DNA of 64,000 nt from Tetradesmus obliquus (lineage: Eukaryota > Chlorophyta > Chlorophyceae > Sphaeropleales > Scenedesmaceae), in the NCBI GenBank assembly GCA_030272155.1, contig CP126200.1, positions 1,302,001 through 1,366,000 of the forward strand. Reading direction: 5' to 3'. The notes beneath the pieces were generated by a model that did not search any database, was not told the origin of the DNA, and saw only the letters and a program-made list of their open reading frames with translations. This document shows positions 9,591-20,824 of this stretch, piece by piece (the first letter of the stretch is position 1; the number at the start of each line of letters is the position of its first letter). The position numbers and the translations under genes were made by a program.

Positions 9591-12545
9591 GTTCTGGGTG
9601 GATTGTGCAGGCTTGCGGACCGAACCCAACCCTTGCTAGGTCTCAAGGCCATTGCTCTTTAGCTGCTCAGCTGTGCTGCAGCTTGGTTGGTGGTTTATGC
9701 GATGTTCTGGCCATGTGGTGCTGTGGCGGGCTATGCTTGTTTGGCCAACACAGGCAGCAGCAGCATTTGTATTGCAGCAGCTGCGTGCATTGCGGGGCGG
9801 CAGCATCAGGCATATCAAATGCTGGCGACTTGCATCATCTGGTCCGTTGCTGCACTGCTGTGAAAGCTGCCTTGGTTGCATGCATCTTGCTGTCTGTGGT
9901 ACGCAAACACGCGTGTGCCACAGTACAGCATTACTTTGTGACACTTTGTTTGTTGCTGCACTGCTGTGAGCTGATAGAGCTAAATTAGAGCGAAGTTATT
10001 GAGGTTGACTGTACATGTTCGTGCTTTAGTGCTGTTTTTGTATCCTGTTCACCACGCTCGCTGTGTCATGCGATATGCTGCATGCATGGCCAGTGCTCTG
10101 CCTGCTGCTTCCGTCAGCTTGCATGCACCAAGCATGGGGCGAGGGCGTGTGGACTGCTGTGTTGCTGCGCCACGCGTTGTTGTTTTACCTGGCGCGTCCC
10201 TTTAATATCTTTGTGCTGTAGCCGCAGTTGGTGGGCATGCTGTTCAGCAGGTGCATTTCAGGCTGTGATGATTGGACAAACTGCGCTACGTGTTATGTTG
10301 TCATGTTATTGTGTTACATGCTGGGCTGCCAGAGCATGCCACCTCTGTTTCCCACAGCCTCTCTTGCTGTTCCTCTCTTTTTTAAACTCTTTCAAACTAC
10401 AGGCCTTGCTGAAGCAGCGGCCCATAAGCTGCAACAACATGTTTGCGCTCATGATTGGCCAGGCTATACGCATAATCAGCATATGGCATTGTGCAAACAG
10501 CTGTTGTAGCCGGGGCACACCGGTTCAAGCTTGCTGTGTGAGTGTGTTCGTGTTACATGGCAGCACACAACAGACTGGTGCACGAAGCCACATACTTGCA
10601 GTCTGTATTGTTTGTGCACCTTGCAGTGTATGGCTGCACATCGAGCGAGCTGTCATCCTCATCCGCTGCTGCACTCTGCGTACTTCTGGTGTATCTTTGG
10701 TCGCATTCAGTACAGTGGGATGTCAACAGCATCCTTTGCCTTCTGTTGCCCTCACATCATATGGCATGTGTTGTTTGCAGCGCACACACACCATCGTAAC
10801 ACTCTGCTCTGCACACACACCACCGTGACACTCTGTACCTCACATGCACATCGCAATGCATGCCGCTGTCCTGCTCTTTGACTGATAAAGGGCAAGCAAT
10901 CGAACTGGCGGTCCCTCTGCTCTGTGCAACCTGTGTTTGCCGCAAACAGGTTTTGGCTGCTGTTTCCAGTTGTGCGTGCTTCTCACATCACATGTAGATA
11001 GTTTGAGTGGCAGGCACAGCTGCCTGTGTTGCATAGGTGCTTACGGGTTGCAGACATGACCAGGTTCTTGAGCTATGCACTTCTGCAGAGGAATCGGCAT
11101 GCTGTGGTGTGTGGCACAGTGGCTGCTGCTGTTAGCAGGGCCTGGCATCATAAAATCGGCCAGGGATGCAACGCCGATGGCGGCTGTTGCTGTGGCTCGG
11201 CCATTAACTTGGTTTTTCCCAGGTTATGACAGGCGCTGTATGTCTAGGTTGGCATGGTTTGTGTTTGACATGGTGTGCATTGTGGTGGCGGCGGCTGGCA
11301 GCAGCCAGAATCCTGTTTTCATTGCGTCAAGCTACGGGCTTACCCCACATCACTTTGCGCATCAACCTGGCAGGTGTGCGCGGCGCAGGTGGTTTGTGTC
11401 CCACCCGCAGGTACCCCACCTAATCGGATTACGATAGACAGGATTGCCCCTAGTGGCCATAGCTACCTAACGTATGGGTCTGGGCCGCTGCTGGGGCTGC
11501 TCATGTCTGTGCACAGAGTTGATGGTTTGTGCCCGTTTAATTGCGCACACATGGGCCTGGGTTTGGGCTTCAGCTGCCCGTCACAGCTTTTGGTAACCAC
11601 GCTGTGCGATTTTAGCGGACATTTCTGGGCGAAGCCTTTGGCCAGGTCTGGGCCCTGTACTAAGGCTCAGCTAGTGGATGTGCACAGTGGGGCCGTCGTG
11701 CTAGTAACCAGGTGGGTCACCGCGCTCCCCTGGGGATTCAAGGGCAGGCTTAATGGGCAAACAGCGCACCTAAAAGCGAAACATACAAAACCACCATATA
11801 CATTTTAGGGATGTACCAAAGATTACAAGCGCGTTGACGTCCAGTCCCAGTGGCACTAGCGCAGGAAGCGCTTCCTTGTCCCTTGAAAAGCGATGGTGCG
11901 CTGCTCAGCACCGGCTGCTGTGCCGCCGTACAGCGCATGAGAGGTAAGCAGATCAACGAAACACTGATGTGCGCAACAAGGGTGGCAACATTGGTCCACC
12001 AGGCCACCAACACCTTAAGCTGATCATGAGCAGCACCATGCTGATGATGTGCGCCCAGCACGTGCCAACATCACACGCAATGTGATGTGCACGTTGTACG
12101 CGCCAAATCCAGCATCAAGGCATGTGCAACGGTGGCGTAATATCACAAGTCCAGTCGTAACAGTCACGCCATGCTGTCAACCCTGACGCGCGCACGTGTT
12201 GCGTCTCATCCATGTCACGTCCCAGGTATAGAGCAGTGATTGCAGGTGCGATGCTGTTGGGGTCTTTCATGATGTAGCTCCAACCACTCTGAACTGTGGA
12301 CACTGAGCACGCTGCCAAGCCTGCAGGCTGTCTTTGTACCAATATTCCAAACAAGATGCATACCAAGAATGCACAGGCTGTGTCCAAGTGCATAAATGCT
12401 GTTCAGCAAGATGATCACAGGTGTGTTGCAGCTGCAAATTACAGCTCGCTTGCAGCCAAACCATGCAAACTAAACCAGACAGTTTTCTCTGCAAGCCAGT
12501 GCTGCCCAGACCCAGCAAGCAACCGCACGTGTTGGGTTTTCAGTT

Positions 12546-14236
12546 CTAATTGCGCCGCCTGTCATGCCGCCTATCAGGGCTGCCAGCCCTGTGCCCAGCT
12601 ACAGCCTTGTGGCTGCCTGCTGCCACTCTGCTGCTGCTGCCCCTGCCGCCATCCACCCTGCCCGGCGACCGGCTCCTGCCGCTGCCGCCACTGCCGCCAT
12701 ACCCATTGTTGTAGCCGCCGCTGCTGCCGCTGCCTCCGCCCGCCCTGCTGCTGTCCATGCCCCTGCAGGTGTTGCCAGGCCTGCTGTAGCAATCCTGCCT
12801 GCCATTGTTGCTGTGGCTGTCTGGTTTGCTAATGCTGCTGTCCCTGCTGCTGGGACGGCTGGGGTGACTGCCAGGCTTTAGATCAGCGTCGCAATGCTGC
12901 TTCTGCTGCTTGTGCCTGTGGTTTGCAGGGTCTGCTGCAGCACCTGCCGCATGTGCTGCTGCACCGCGGCGTGGGCTGCTGCTCCTGCAGCGCTTGCAGC
13001 TGCCAGCAGCATCAGGCGCTGGCTGGCGGCCTGGCTGCTGCTGCTGCTGCTGAGCTGGTTGCTGCGTCTGGCATCGTTGCCGCTGTTGCTGCTGCTGCTG
13101 TGGCATGTGGGGAGGCTGCTGGTGCCTGTCCTGCTTCTGCTGTGGCTGCTGCAATGTGTTCTGCTGTTGTTGGTTCAGGCAGCTGCTGGTGATGTCGTGC
13201 ATGGCGTGAGGCAACTGCTGTTGCTGCTGTTGCTGCCTTGGCGGCGGAGGTAGCTGCTGCTGCTGCTGCTGCTGCTTGGGTGCCTTTGCCTGTACTGCTG
13301 GCTGCCGCTGCACGCGGGCCAGCTGCGCCTGCAGCTGCACTAGCTCCAGCCGCGTCGACTGCAACTGCGTGGTATGCCGCTTGATCTCTGCCTGTGCTGT
13401 CCTAAACAGGCTGGAGATGTTGGTCAGCAGTACAAGCCGCTGCGAGGCCAGCTGTTGTACCTGCAGGTGGGCCACACAAGTGTGGAGCATGTTAAACCAC
13501 TGTTCGTTGGTGTGACAGCATAGTATCTGGTTTGCGACAGCATCCTATGCAGTGTGGTAACTCATGCACACAGCTACTGCTCTGTGTGCGTGATGTTGGA
13601 GCAGACAGTGGCATGCAGTACATGGCGACACGCCAAGTCCTGTGCACGACTGACCCTCCGGTCCACTGTCTGCCCTCCAGTTATGCTCCTTTGCAAGCAG
13701 CAGGCAGCAGCCCACCAATCTCATAGCATCAGCTCTCTGCGTGAATTTTGTTGTTGCTGCTTACCTCACAACCCTTGGCTGCCAATGCTTCCTGCAATGA
13801 AGTGATGTGCTGGTCCCTCTGCGCCAGTGCTGCTTGAAGCTGCAAAGCACACAGCAGAATATCAGCTGCATGAGGACTGTGGCAGAGACGAAGGTTGTGT
13901 TGGCATGCTGTGCAGCAGCAAAGGGCACAGGCATATGAAGGCTCACCTCTTGAATCTGTTGACGCTGCTGCCTGACAACAATGGTGCCACCCTCATCGTC
14001 ATGTTCTGCAACTGCAAAGGTGATCCATGTGTTAAGCAAACCACCACGAGTATGAGTTTGAGCGTAGTTACTTTGTTGCGTGTCAGTAGCTGCTTACCGC
14101 ACTGCAGCCCTGCATACAGGTCCTCATCCTCGCTCTGCACTGCTGCTGCCTCCAGCTCTGCCAAACCTTCGTCTGCAGCGCCTACGCTATCACCAAGCAT
14201 CTCACTGATACCGCTGAGCCCCTCCAAGAGCGACAT
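12546..14236 (-). CDS. Coiled-coil/RS-like protein resembling the FLASH N-terminus
   Basis: Minus-strand exons 14098-14236, 13947-14011, 13765-13839 and 12546-13460 join in phase to give 397 residues. The start is the ATG of MSLLEGLSG. The N-terminus is acidic with SEDEDLYAGLQ. A coiled coil follows, with VLLTNISSLFRTAQAEIKRH at its heart. The C-terminal half is Gln-rich, then Arg/Ser/Gly-rich (GRSRSPGR). The LYAGL motif followed by a coiled coil carrying NIS-L-TA--EI-R is how I remember the N-terminus of FLASH (CASP8AP2), which binds Lsm11 of the U7 snRNP in histone pre-mRNA processing. This is recognition from memory, so the family call is tentative. It could instead be another nuclear coiled-coil protein. 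No SANT-like C-terminus is seen. Confidence 0.6.
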
Positions 14237-14571
14237 GGCACGCTACCGCTCAGCACTCGTGCCTGTGGCAGATTGTTGAGCCTCTGTAGAATGGCTGCTT
14301 GCAGTTGCTTTTAGCACGGAATGAAGAGAGTATTGTGCGAAGCTGAGGGTACGATTGGTGTCAGCTATGTATGTTTTCCATCGCCTTCGTTGTAATTTTG
14401 AAGGATTTCAAGCACAACACCTGAACCGCTGGTATGCAAGCATAGCTGAGGTGTGACGAACAATCAGTTTGGTGCATGCACTTAAATGTAAGACGCCAAT
14501 CAGCTGCATTCAAGACCGGTTGGCCTCCGTTGTGCTGCAACACCACGGGTCGTCACATCAGTCAAGGCAGC
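14237..14571. promoter_or_regulatory. Divergent intergenic region
   Basis: These 335 bp separate the start of the minus-strand coiled-coil gene from the RP2 start, so both promoters must lie here or overlap the first exons. I see no clear TATA box. Confidence 0.5.
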
Positions 14572-14910
14572 ATGGGCTGCCAGCTCTCCAAACGCAGGTC
14601 TCGTGCCTATCAAGAGTCACGAATAGAAATAACTGGAGAAGCAGCAGCTGCACCTGCATCAGCCTCGCCGAGCAAGGTACATTTCAAACATCTGTCAGGC
14701 TGCAATGCCATCAAAGTGTTGACCAAAGCACAGACATGTTCTGCCAGCTCTGCGACTCACATCGACTGTGCTGTGGTACTGCAGAAGCCAAAAGCTTGCG
14801 ATGAGCAGCAGCAAGCATGTGCAAACCAGCAGCAGCTCATCAAGGCAGGCAAGGCACCAGCAGCAGCTGTTGGCAAGGAAGGCAGCTCATCACACACAGC
14901 AGCAGCATCC

Positions 14911-14942
<32 letters not shown>

Positions 14943-16965
14943 GGCAGCCAAGCCCAAGTTGGACCCCAAGGACTTCATGCTGATGGAGCTGACTAGGCAG
15001 ACACGCTTGAAGCTCCCAGGGTGAGCTGGCAGCTCAAAGTTCAACTGCAAAGTTTCCAGTCATCTAGTCGATAGTTGAAAGCATCATGTGTTGGGCAGAG
15101 TTGCCGCTGAACAGCAGCACATGATGGTCGGACGGCATTGCACGGTCTATTGTACAATTTATAACGCAGCATAGACACACAATGTGTGAGACATGATGCT
15201 GCTACCTTGGCAAACGCTGACCACACCTGCAATATGCCACCACCAACAGGTCCATCAATGGGCAACAGTTCATCATAGACGGCTGCGAGGTAAGTACAGC
15301 TGCTAAACCCACGCTTCTGCTGCTGCTTGGCCAGCGTGTGCCTGCCTTAGCTGCTGTCCTGCAAGCAAACGCTGCAGACTGATGGCAGCAGAGAGTTAGC
15401 AGCGTCAACCAAGCAGAGCAGCAACACTGCCAGCAGCACTTCAAGACAATGCTAACACACAGGTGACCAGTTTCTTTCGGTGAACGGCCGTCACTCCTGT
15501 GCATGGTACCTCTCAGATATGTGTTGTAGCTGCACTAAGGATCCTGTACAAGTTGTGTTGCTGCAGGGCTGCGACTTGTATGTCATGGATGCCTGCGCCA
15601 TGGTGACAGTAGATGACTGCAAGGACTGCAGGATCTTCATCGGCCCAACAGAGAGCAGGTGAGCAAGGAGAAGCAGAAGCAAGTCACCACTGGTGTTCAG
15701 TGTGTACCTGGACTGTCCCCAAGCTGCCCAATTCAGGTTGAATGTATGATGTGGTTGTTTGGGGGTATCGCTCGCCCATGTGTCGGCAGTACACTTCCTG
15801 GTGATCCACCAACATTTCACGCAATCGTCGCTGCTGCTGTTGCTGCAGTGTGTTTGTGCGCAACTGCAGCAACTGCCAGCTGGTCTGTATCACACGCCAG
15901 TTGCGCACACGGGACTGCCAGGACTGCTCCATACTGCTGCGCAGCCGCACCCGGCCCATCATTGAGAGCAGCGCAGGCATTGCTCTAGGCTGCTTCTGCA
16001 CACCATATGCTGGCTTGGCACAGCAGATGGCGACAATGCAGCTCAGCCCTCTGCACAACTTCTGGAGTGATGTGTTTGACTTCACGCCTGCTGAAGCAGC
16101 TGCAGCAGCGGCAGCAGATATGCAGAGCGGCAAGCACTGGCGGCTGCTGCCGGCTGGCACAGGTCTGCAGCAGCACATGGGTCAGCTGCCAGAGCAGGTG
16201 CAGCAGCTGCTGGGCCATGCAGCGCATAATGAGCAGCGGCAGCAACACCAGGAGCAACAAGCAGCTGTGCAGCCTCTGACAGAGCAGGACAAGCAGGCAG
16301 CAGTTGGCACAGCCGGTGCGCTGTGCAGCTTGCAGGACATCCCAGAAGGCTGCTTTGCCTTCCTGCTGTTTCCCCCTGGGCAGCAAGCCGCAGTGCTGCA
16401 GTGGCTGGCAAGCCAGTTCCCGCTTCCTGCAAGCAGCAGCAGCAGCAGCTTGGCTGCTAGATGTAGCAGCAGCGGTGTTGAAGGCAATGATACTGCTGAC
16501 GTCACTGAGGTTGATGACATCACCTTAGATGAGAGCCCAGGCCCACAGGAGCAGGAGACTGCAGCAGAAGCAGCAGCAGAAGCAGCAGCACAGCCAGCAG
16601 CTGATGGCAATGCAGCCAAGGTTGCTGCCTCCCAGGAGCAGCAGGAGCAGCAGCAGAAAGAGCAACGGCAGCCACTGCTGCTGCATACCAATGAAGCAGC
16701 CGCACCTGCAGAAGTGCTGCAGCAGATGGCAGCAGCAGCAGGCTGGAGCCAAGCCCAGCTGAAGCAGCTCACTGCGGGACAAGCAGCAGCAGCAAAAGGC
16801 GATAAACACACCAAGCCGCGTGCTTGTTATATAGGAGTGGAAGTGAGCTGTGCCAGTGTTGAGCAGCAAGCATCACTGCGCAGCAGCACTGCAGCATTGG
16901 GTGCCCTCACTTGCAGCTCGCTGCAGGCAGCAAAGTTGTTCAGGAACCTTGGAACTGATGGCTGA
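14572..16965 (+). CDS. RP2: RP2 (XRP2) TBCC-domain protein, ARL3 GAP
   Basis: Exons 14572-15020, 15250-15289, 15567-15658 and 15849-16965 join in phase to give 565 residues, against about 350 in human. The start is fixed by MGCQLSKRR, the N-terminal Gly2/Cys3 dual acylation signature of RP2 with the following basic patch. An Ala/Gln-rich spacer precedes PKDFMLMEL. The TBCC beta-helix then shows SINGQQFIIDGCE, VTVDDCKDCRIFIGP, NCSNCQL, QLRTRDC and PIIESSAGIALGCF. The Arg of QLRTRDC and the Glu of PIIESS align with the catalytic pair of human RP2. FWSDVFDFTP closes the domain. The C-terminal part keeps the NDPK-like fold's start but is expanded by Ala/Gln runs. RP2 stimulates GTP hydrolysis on ARL3 in delivery of lipidated proteins to cilia and membranes. 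No junction echoes were seen in its introns. Confidence 0.92.
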
Positions 16966-17786
16966 TGGAAGATCCTGCGTACGGTGCATTCCTGTCTCGT
17001 GGGGACCTTGATTGGCGGTTCTCATGGTTTTAAGGTGCTCGAAGCAGCCAGCCGCAGTGCAGGCTTTGTACCCTGGCATGCTGGCCTGCACAACTGCATG
17101 CTCAGCACTAGAATGGCATGTGGCGGATTTGCCAAATCAGTGTGCCATATTTCCAAGGAATGGTGCCAGATAGCACTGCAGGCAGCGTAATTTTGGCGTC
17201 ATTCAGCAATAGTAATCAACATGCGCGCTGAATCGATGTGATGCTACTTGAAAGGGAGTATTGAGCAGCAATGTCTGACAGCCCGCTGCATGCGTTCAAC
17301 GCAAGTTCAACTTGCAAGTTGCAGGAAACCGCACCATGCATGCGTATGTAGGGCATCTCGCATGTTGACACCATATTGATGGCCGCTCGCGATGACAACG
17401 TACCCTTGGCAGCCTGTCAATGGCGGTGCACCATCTAGTGCCACGTAGTGGTCAACACTGCTTGCCCACCTGGTAACAGCGTGTTACAATGAAGTTCAAA
17501 TTGTAGACGCTGTTACGTGATGCTTACTCTTGAACACCATAGTTATTGATCATATTAGCTGGTTTGCCGAGCGATTGATTATGCTGCACAGCACGCTGCC
17601 CAGGACTGCAGTGAGCACTAGTGCTGTGCGTGCCGAGGCAACTCGCACCGCATGATTGCTCAAGACGCTCCTGCACATCTTTCAGATTGATTTATACATC
17701 GAGTTTGAACATCTACTTTCAGCAACAGCTTTGATTACGGCAGCCTGGCAAGGCAGTAACCAGTCCATGGGGGTTCCTCCTGTGCC
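16966..17786. other. Intergenic region between RP2 and FANCM
   Basis: RP2 3' flank and FANCM 5' flank. Only short open frames; no RNA gene or mobile element recognised. Less repetitive and more AT-rich than the genes around it. Confidence 0.6.
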
Positions 17787-18389
17787 ATGGAGGACGATGA
17801 CTTTGCAGACATTGTAAGTGAAGCATGAGCGTGCTTGATACTGTTTTATGGTTGTTGTGAGCGGGCAGCTGCTGAGCAGAAGCTGTCTGTTTTGTTCTCT
17901 GCAGGACTGGGATGAACTGGACAGCGCAGTACAGCAGCATGCAGCCCAGAAGACACAGCAGGCACCACCAGTCGCAGCTACAGGCCAAACTTGGCAGCAG
18001 AACAGCTGGACACAGCAACCTCAGATACACGGGCAGCACCAACAGCAGCAGCAGTACCAGCAGCAGAACCAGCAGCAGCCATGGCAGAGTAAACAGCACA
18101 CAGGGTGGCCTCAGCCAGCACAACAGCAGCATGCAGCAGCAGCACCAGTTAGCCGGCCATTTGCACAGCACAACAGCAATGTGCTGGCAACTCAGACCTG
18201 GCAGCAGCAGCAGCCATGGCAGCAGCAACAACAGCAGGCTTGGCAACCCCAGCAGGGACAACAGCAGCAGCAGCAGCAGCAGCAGCAGTTGCAGCAAAGC
18301 TGGCAACAGCAGCCTTCTCTGCAAGGGCCTCAGCAGCCAACAATTCATCCGTGGCAGGCACAGCCGCAGCCGCCGCCGCAGCAGCAGCC

Positions 18390-18440
<51 letters not shown>

Positions 18441-20496
18441 AGCAAGGGTTGCACAGCAGCAACCATGGACACAAGGGGTGGCTGGTGACACTCAACCGCA
18501 GCAGCAGCAGGCAGCCTCATCTCTGCATCGGCTAATGCAGGCACCGCACTTGCAACCAGGCATGGCTGTGCCCACTGGGGCTTCTTCTGTTAGCAACCAG
18601 CACAGCTTAAGCATGCTTGGGCCAGCAGCAGCAGCAGCTGGGCAGCAGCAGCGGCATGCAGGCTCGGGTACTAGCGCTGATGCTGCAGGGGCAGCTGCTG
18701 CTGGCAGCAGCAGGTCTCGTGTGAGGCCCTTGCAGGACAACAAGCTGCAGCCCTACCAGCAGCAGCCAGCCATGCAGCAGCGCAACCAAGCCAAGCAGCA
18801 GCAGAAGAAGCAGGGGCCGCAGGGGCAACAGGGGCAGCAAGACCTGCATAGGTTCTTTGAGGTTGACCCAGCGAAGCAGCAGCAGCGGCTGCAGCAGCAG
18901 GAGCAGCGGTGGCAGCAGCAGGCGCGCGAACAAGCCAGCCATAGGGCAGCAGCAGCTGCTGGTGGCAGCGGTCCTGCCAACCAGCTGCAAGATGACGACG
19001 TGATAGAGCTAGTTAGTGACGATGATGACGCAGAGCCGCAGCAACAGCAGCAGCCGCAGCAGCAGCAGTACAGGCCTCGCCAGCCGGCAGCGCCCCCCAA
19101 GCCTGTTCGAGTGGATGATCCTCAGCAAGTGCAAGCGCTGCTGGACATGGCCCTGCCAGGGCAGGCTGTGGGCAGCCAGACACCGGGGCTGCAGCTGGTG
19201 CACTGTCCTGCAAGCAACGCTGCTGGCGGGCTTGGCTGCAGGCTGAACAAGGAGGCTGCACAGTGAGTGATTGCATGGGTTGTGGCTAGAGGGGATGCAG
19301 GCCACTAAAGCCGCAGGGATTTGTAGGGTTGAGTGGGTGATTTGTAGGCTCTAGTGTCGTGAGTGATTGCATGGGTTGTGACTAGAGGGGATGCAGGCAT
19401 GCAAACCACTGAAGCCCAGGTATGTGTAGGGCCTGAGTGGGCGATTTGTAGGCTCGAGTGTCGTGAGTGGGTTGCATGGGTTGTGGCTGGCAGTAGCGCC
19501 ATCTGATTGAGCAGAGTTGTGTAGGGCCTGGGTCTCTCATGCCGTGGCAGCATAGTTTGATATACCACACAACCATGGTGTTGCTCTGCTTCTCTGTATT
19601 ACATGCCGTGCAGGGCTTGACTGTACCCTGCGTTGCCGCCGTCTCGTAAGTACCAGTTTACCATTGCCTGAGAATCAAGCACAAACCAACCATTTTCTTT
19701 GCATCCTGTTCTGTGCTCTATCGTGCAGGGCTTGGCTGTACCCTGCGTCGCCGACATCACGCGAGTACCAGTTTGTCACAGACAAAACAGTCAACAAGCA
19801 TATAACCATGTCCTTGCCTATCTCCTATGTTTTGTACTGTGCAGGGCTTGGCTGTACCCTGCGGCGCCGCCGCCGCGCGAGTACCAGTTCTCCATTGCGT
19901 GGACTGCCAGCCAGCACAACACGCTGGCCTGCATGCCCACTGCTTCCTGTGCTCTGTGCATGTGCAGGGTTTGGCTGTGTTTGCAGCGCCGTTCACGCGC
20001 GGGCCCCAATTCTTTGCGTGTTTCCTGGCAACCACACAACCACAACACTTGTATCCGCTGCATGATGTTTGTGTTCCGCAGAGCCTGGCTGTACCCTGCG
20101 GCGCCGCCGCCGCGCGAGTACCAGTTCTCCATTGCGTGGACTGCCTGCCAGCACAACGCGCTGGCCTGCCTGCCCACTGGGCTGGGCAAGACACTGATTG
20201 CTGCAGTGGTGATGTATAACTTCTACCGCTGGTTCCCCACGGTAGGTTTCACCCTGACAGAGATGCTGTTGTTTGACAGCAGATTGGGTGTGCATGGGGG
20301 CAGGCAATACGCTCATGGCTGCTGTGGTGATAAACAACTTCTTCCGCTGGTTCCCCACGGTGATGGTGGTAGGGGACGGGGTTTGACACCAGACACGTGG
20401 TGTGTCTATGGTATGTTATCCACCCAATAGTGTGGGTTGTAAGTTCCACTCTTGTTGACAGGGCCTCACTACTACAAGCATGCAAGCGTGCCACTA

Positions 20497-20535
<39 letters not shown>

Positions 20536-20787
20536 GACCCTCAGGGCAAGGTGGTATTCATCACGCCCACCCGCCCCCTTGTGGAGCAGCAGTTCCAGGC
20601 CTGCAAGGCCTTCATGGGAATACACAAGGTGAGATAGACACTGCAGCAGGGGTTTTGTACATTGTTGGTCTAGTTATTTGCAGTCCAACAGCAGCAGCAG
20701 CAGCAGCAGTGCGTTGTTTTGGGATTCTCCGCTCCTCATGCTGCATGCTGCCAACTCCAGCAAGAGCTGCAAATCACAGATACTGAC

Positions 20788-20824
<37 letters not shown>

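Larger units (their letters stand above)
8407..12545. other. Long stretch without a convincing gene
   Basis: No recognisable protein and no long frame. The best open frames are a 177-residue one at 11275-11808 (+) and a 92-residue one at 12115-12393 (-); both look unlike known families to me. A block near 9388-9480 is repeated near 9498-9590 in the same orientation (LDLNL, GMRQ), like a junction echo whose gene has decayed. A roughly 29 bp tandem pair (GCACACACACCA...) lies near 10779-10836. It may be a dead gene or plain intergenic DNA. Confidence 0.5.

Noticed and set aside
11275-11808. 177-codon open frame as a gene
   Set aside because: No start context, no splice partners, no recognisable motif; composition is near random for this GC.
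12564-13253. Plus-strand poly-Leu/Ala frames
   Set aside because: Antisense of the Gln/Ser-rich tail of the coiled-coil gene.
17719-18495. 258-codon Leu-rich minus frame
   Set aside because: Antisense of the FANCM Q-rich exon 2; CTG codons give artificial poly-Leu that mimics membrane helices.
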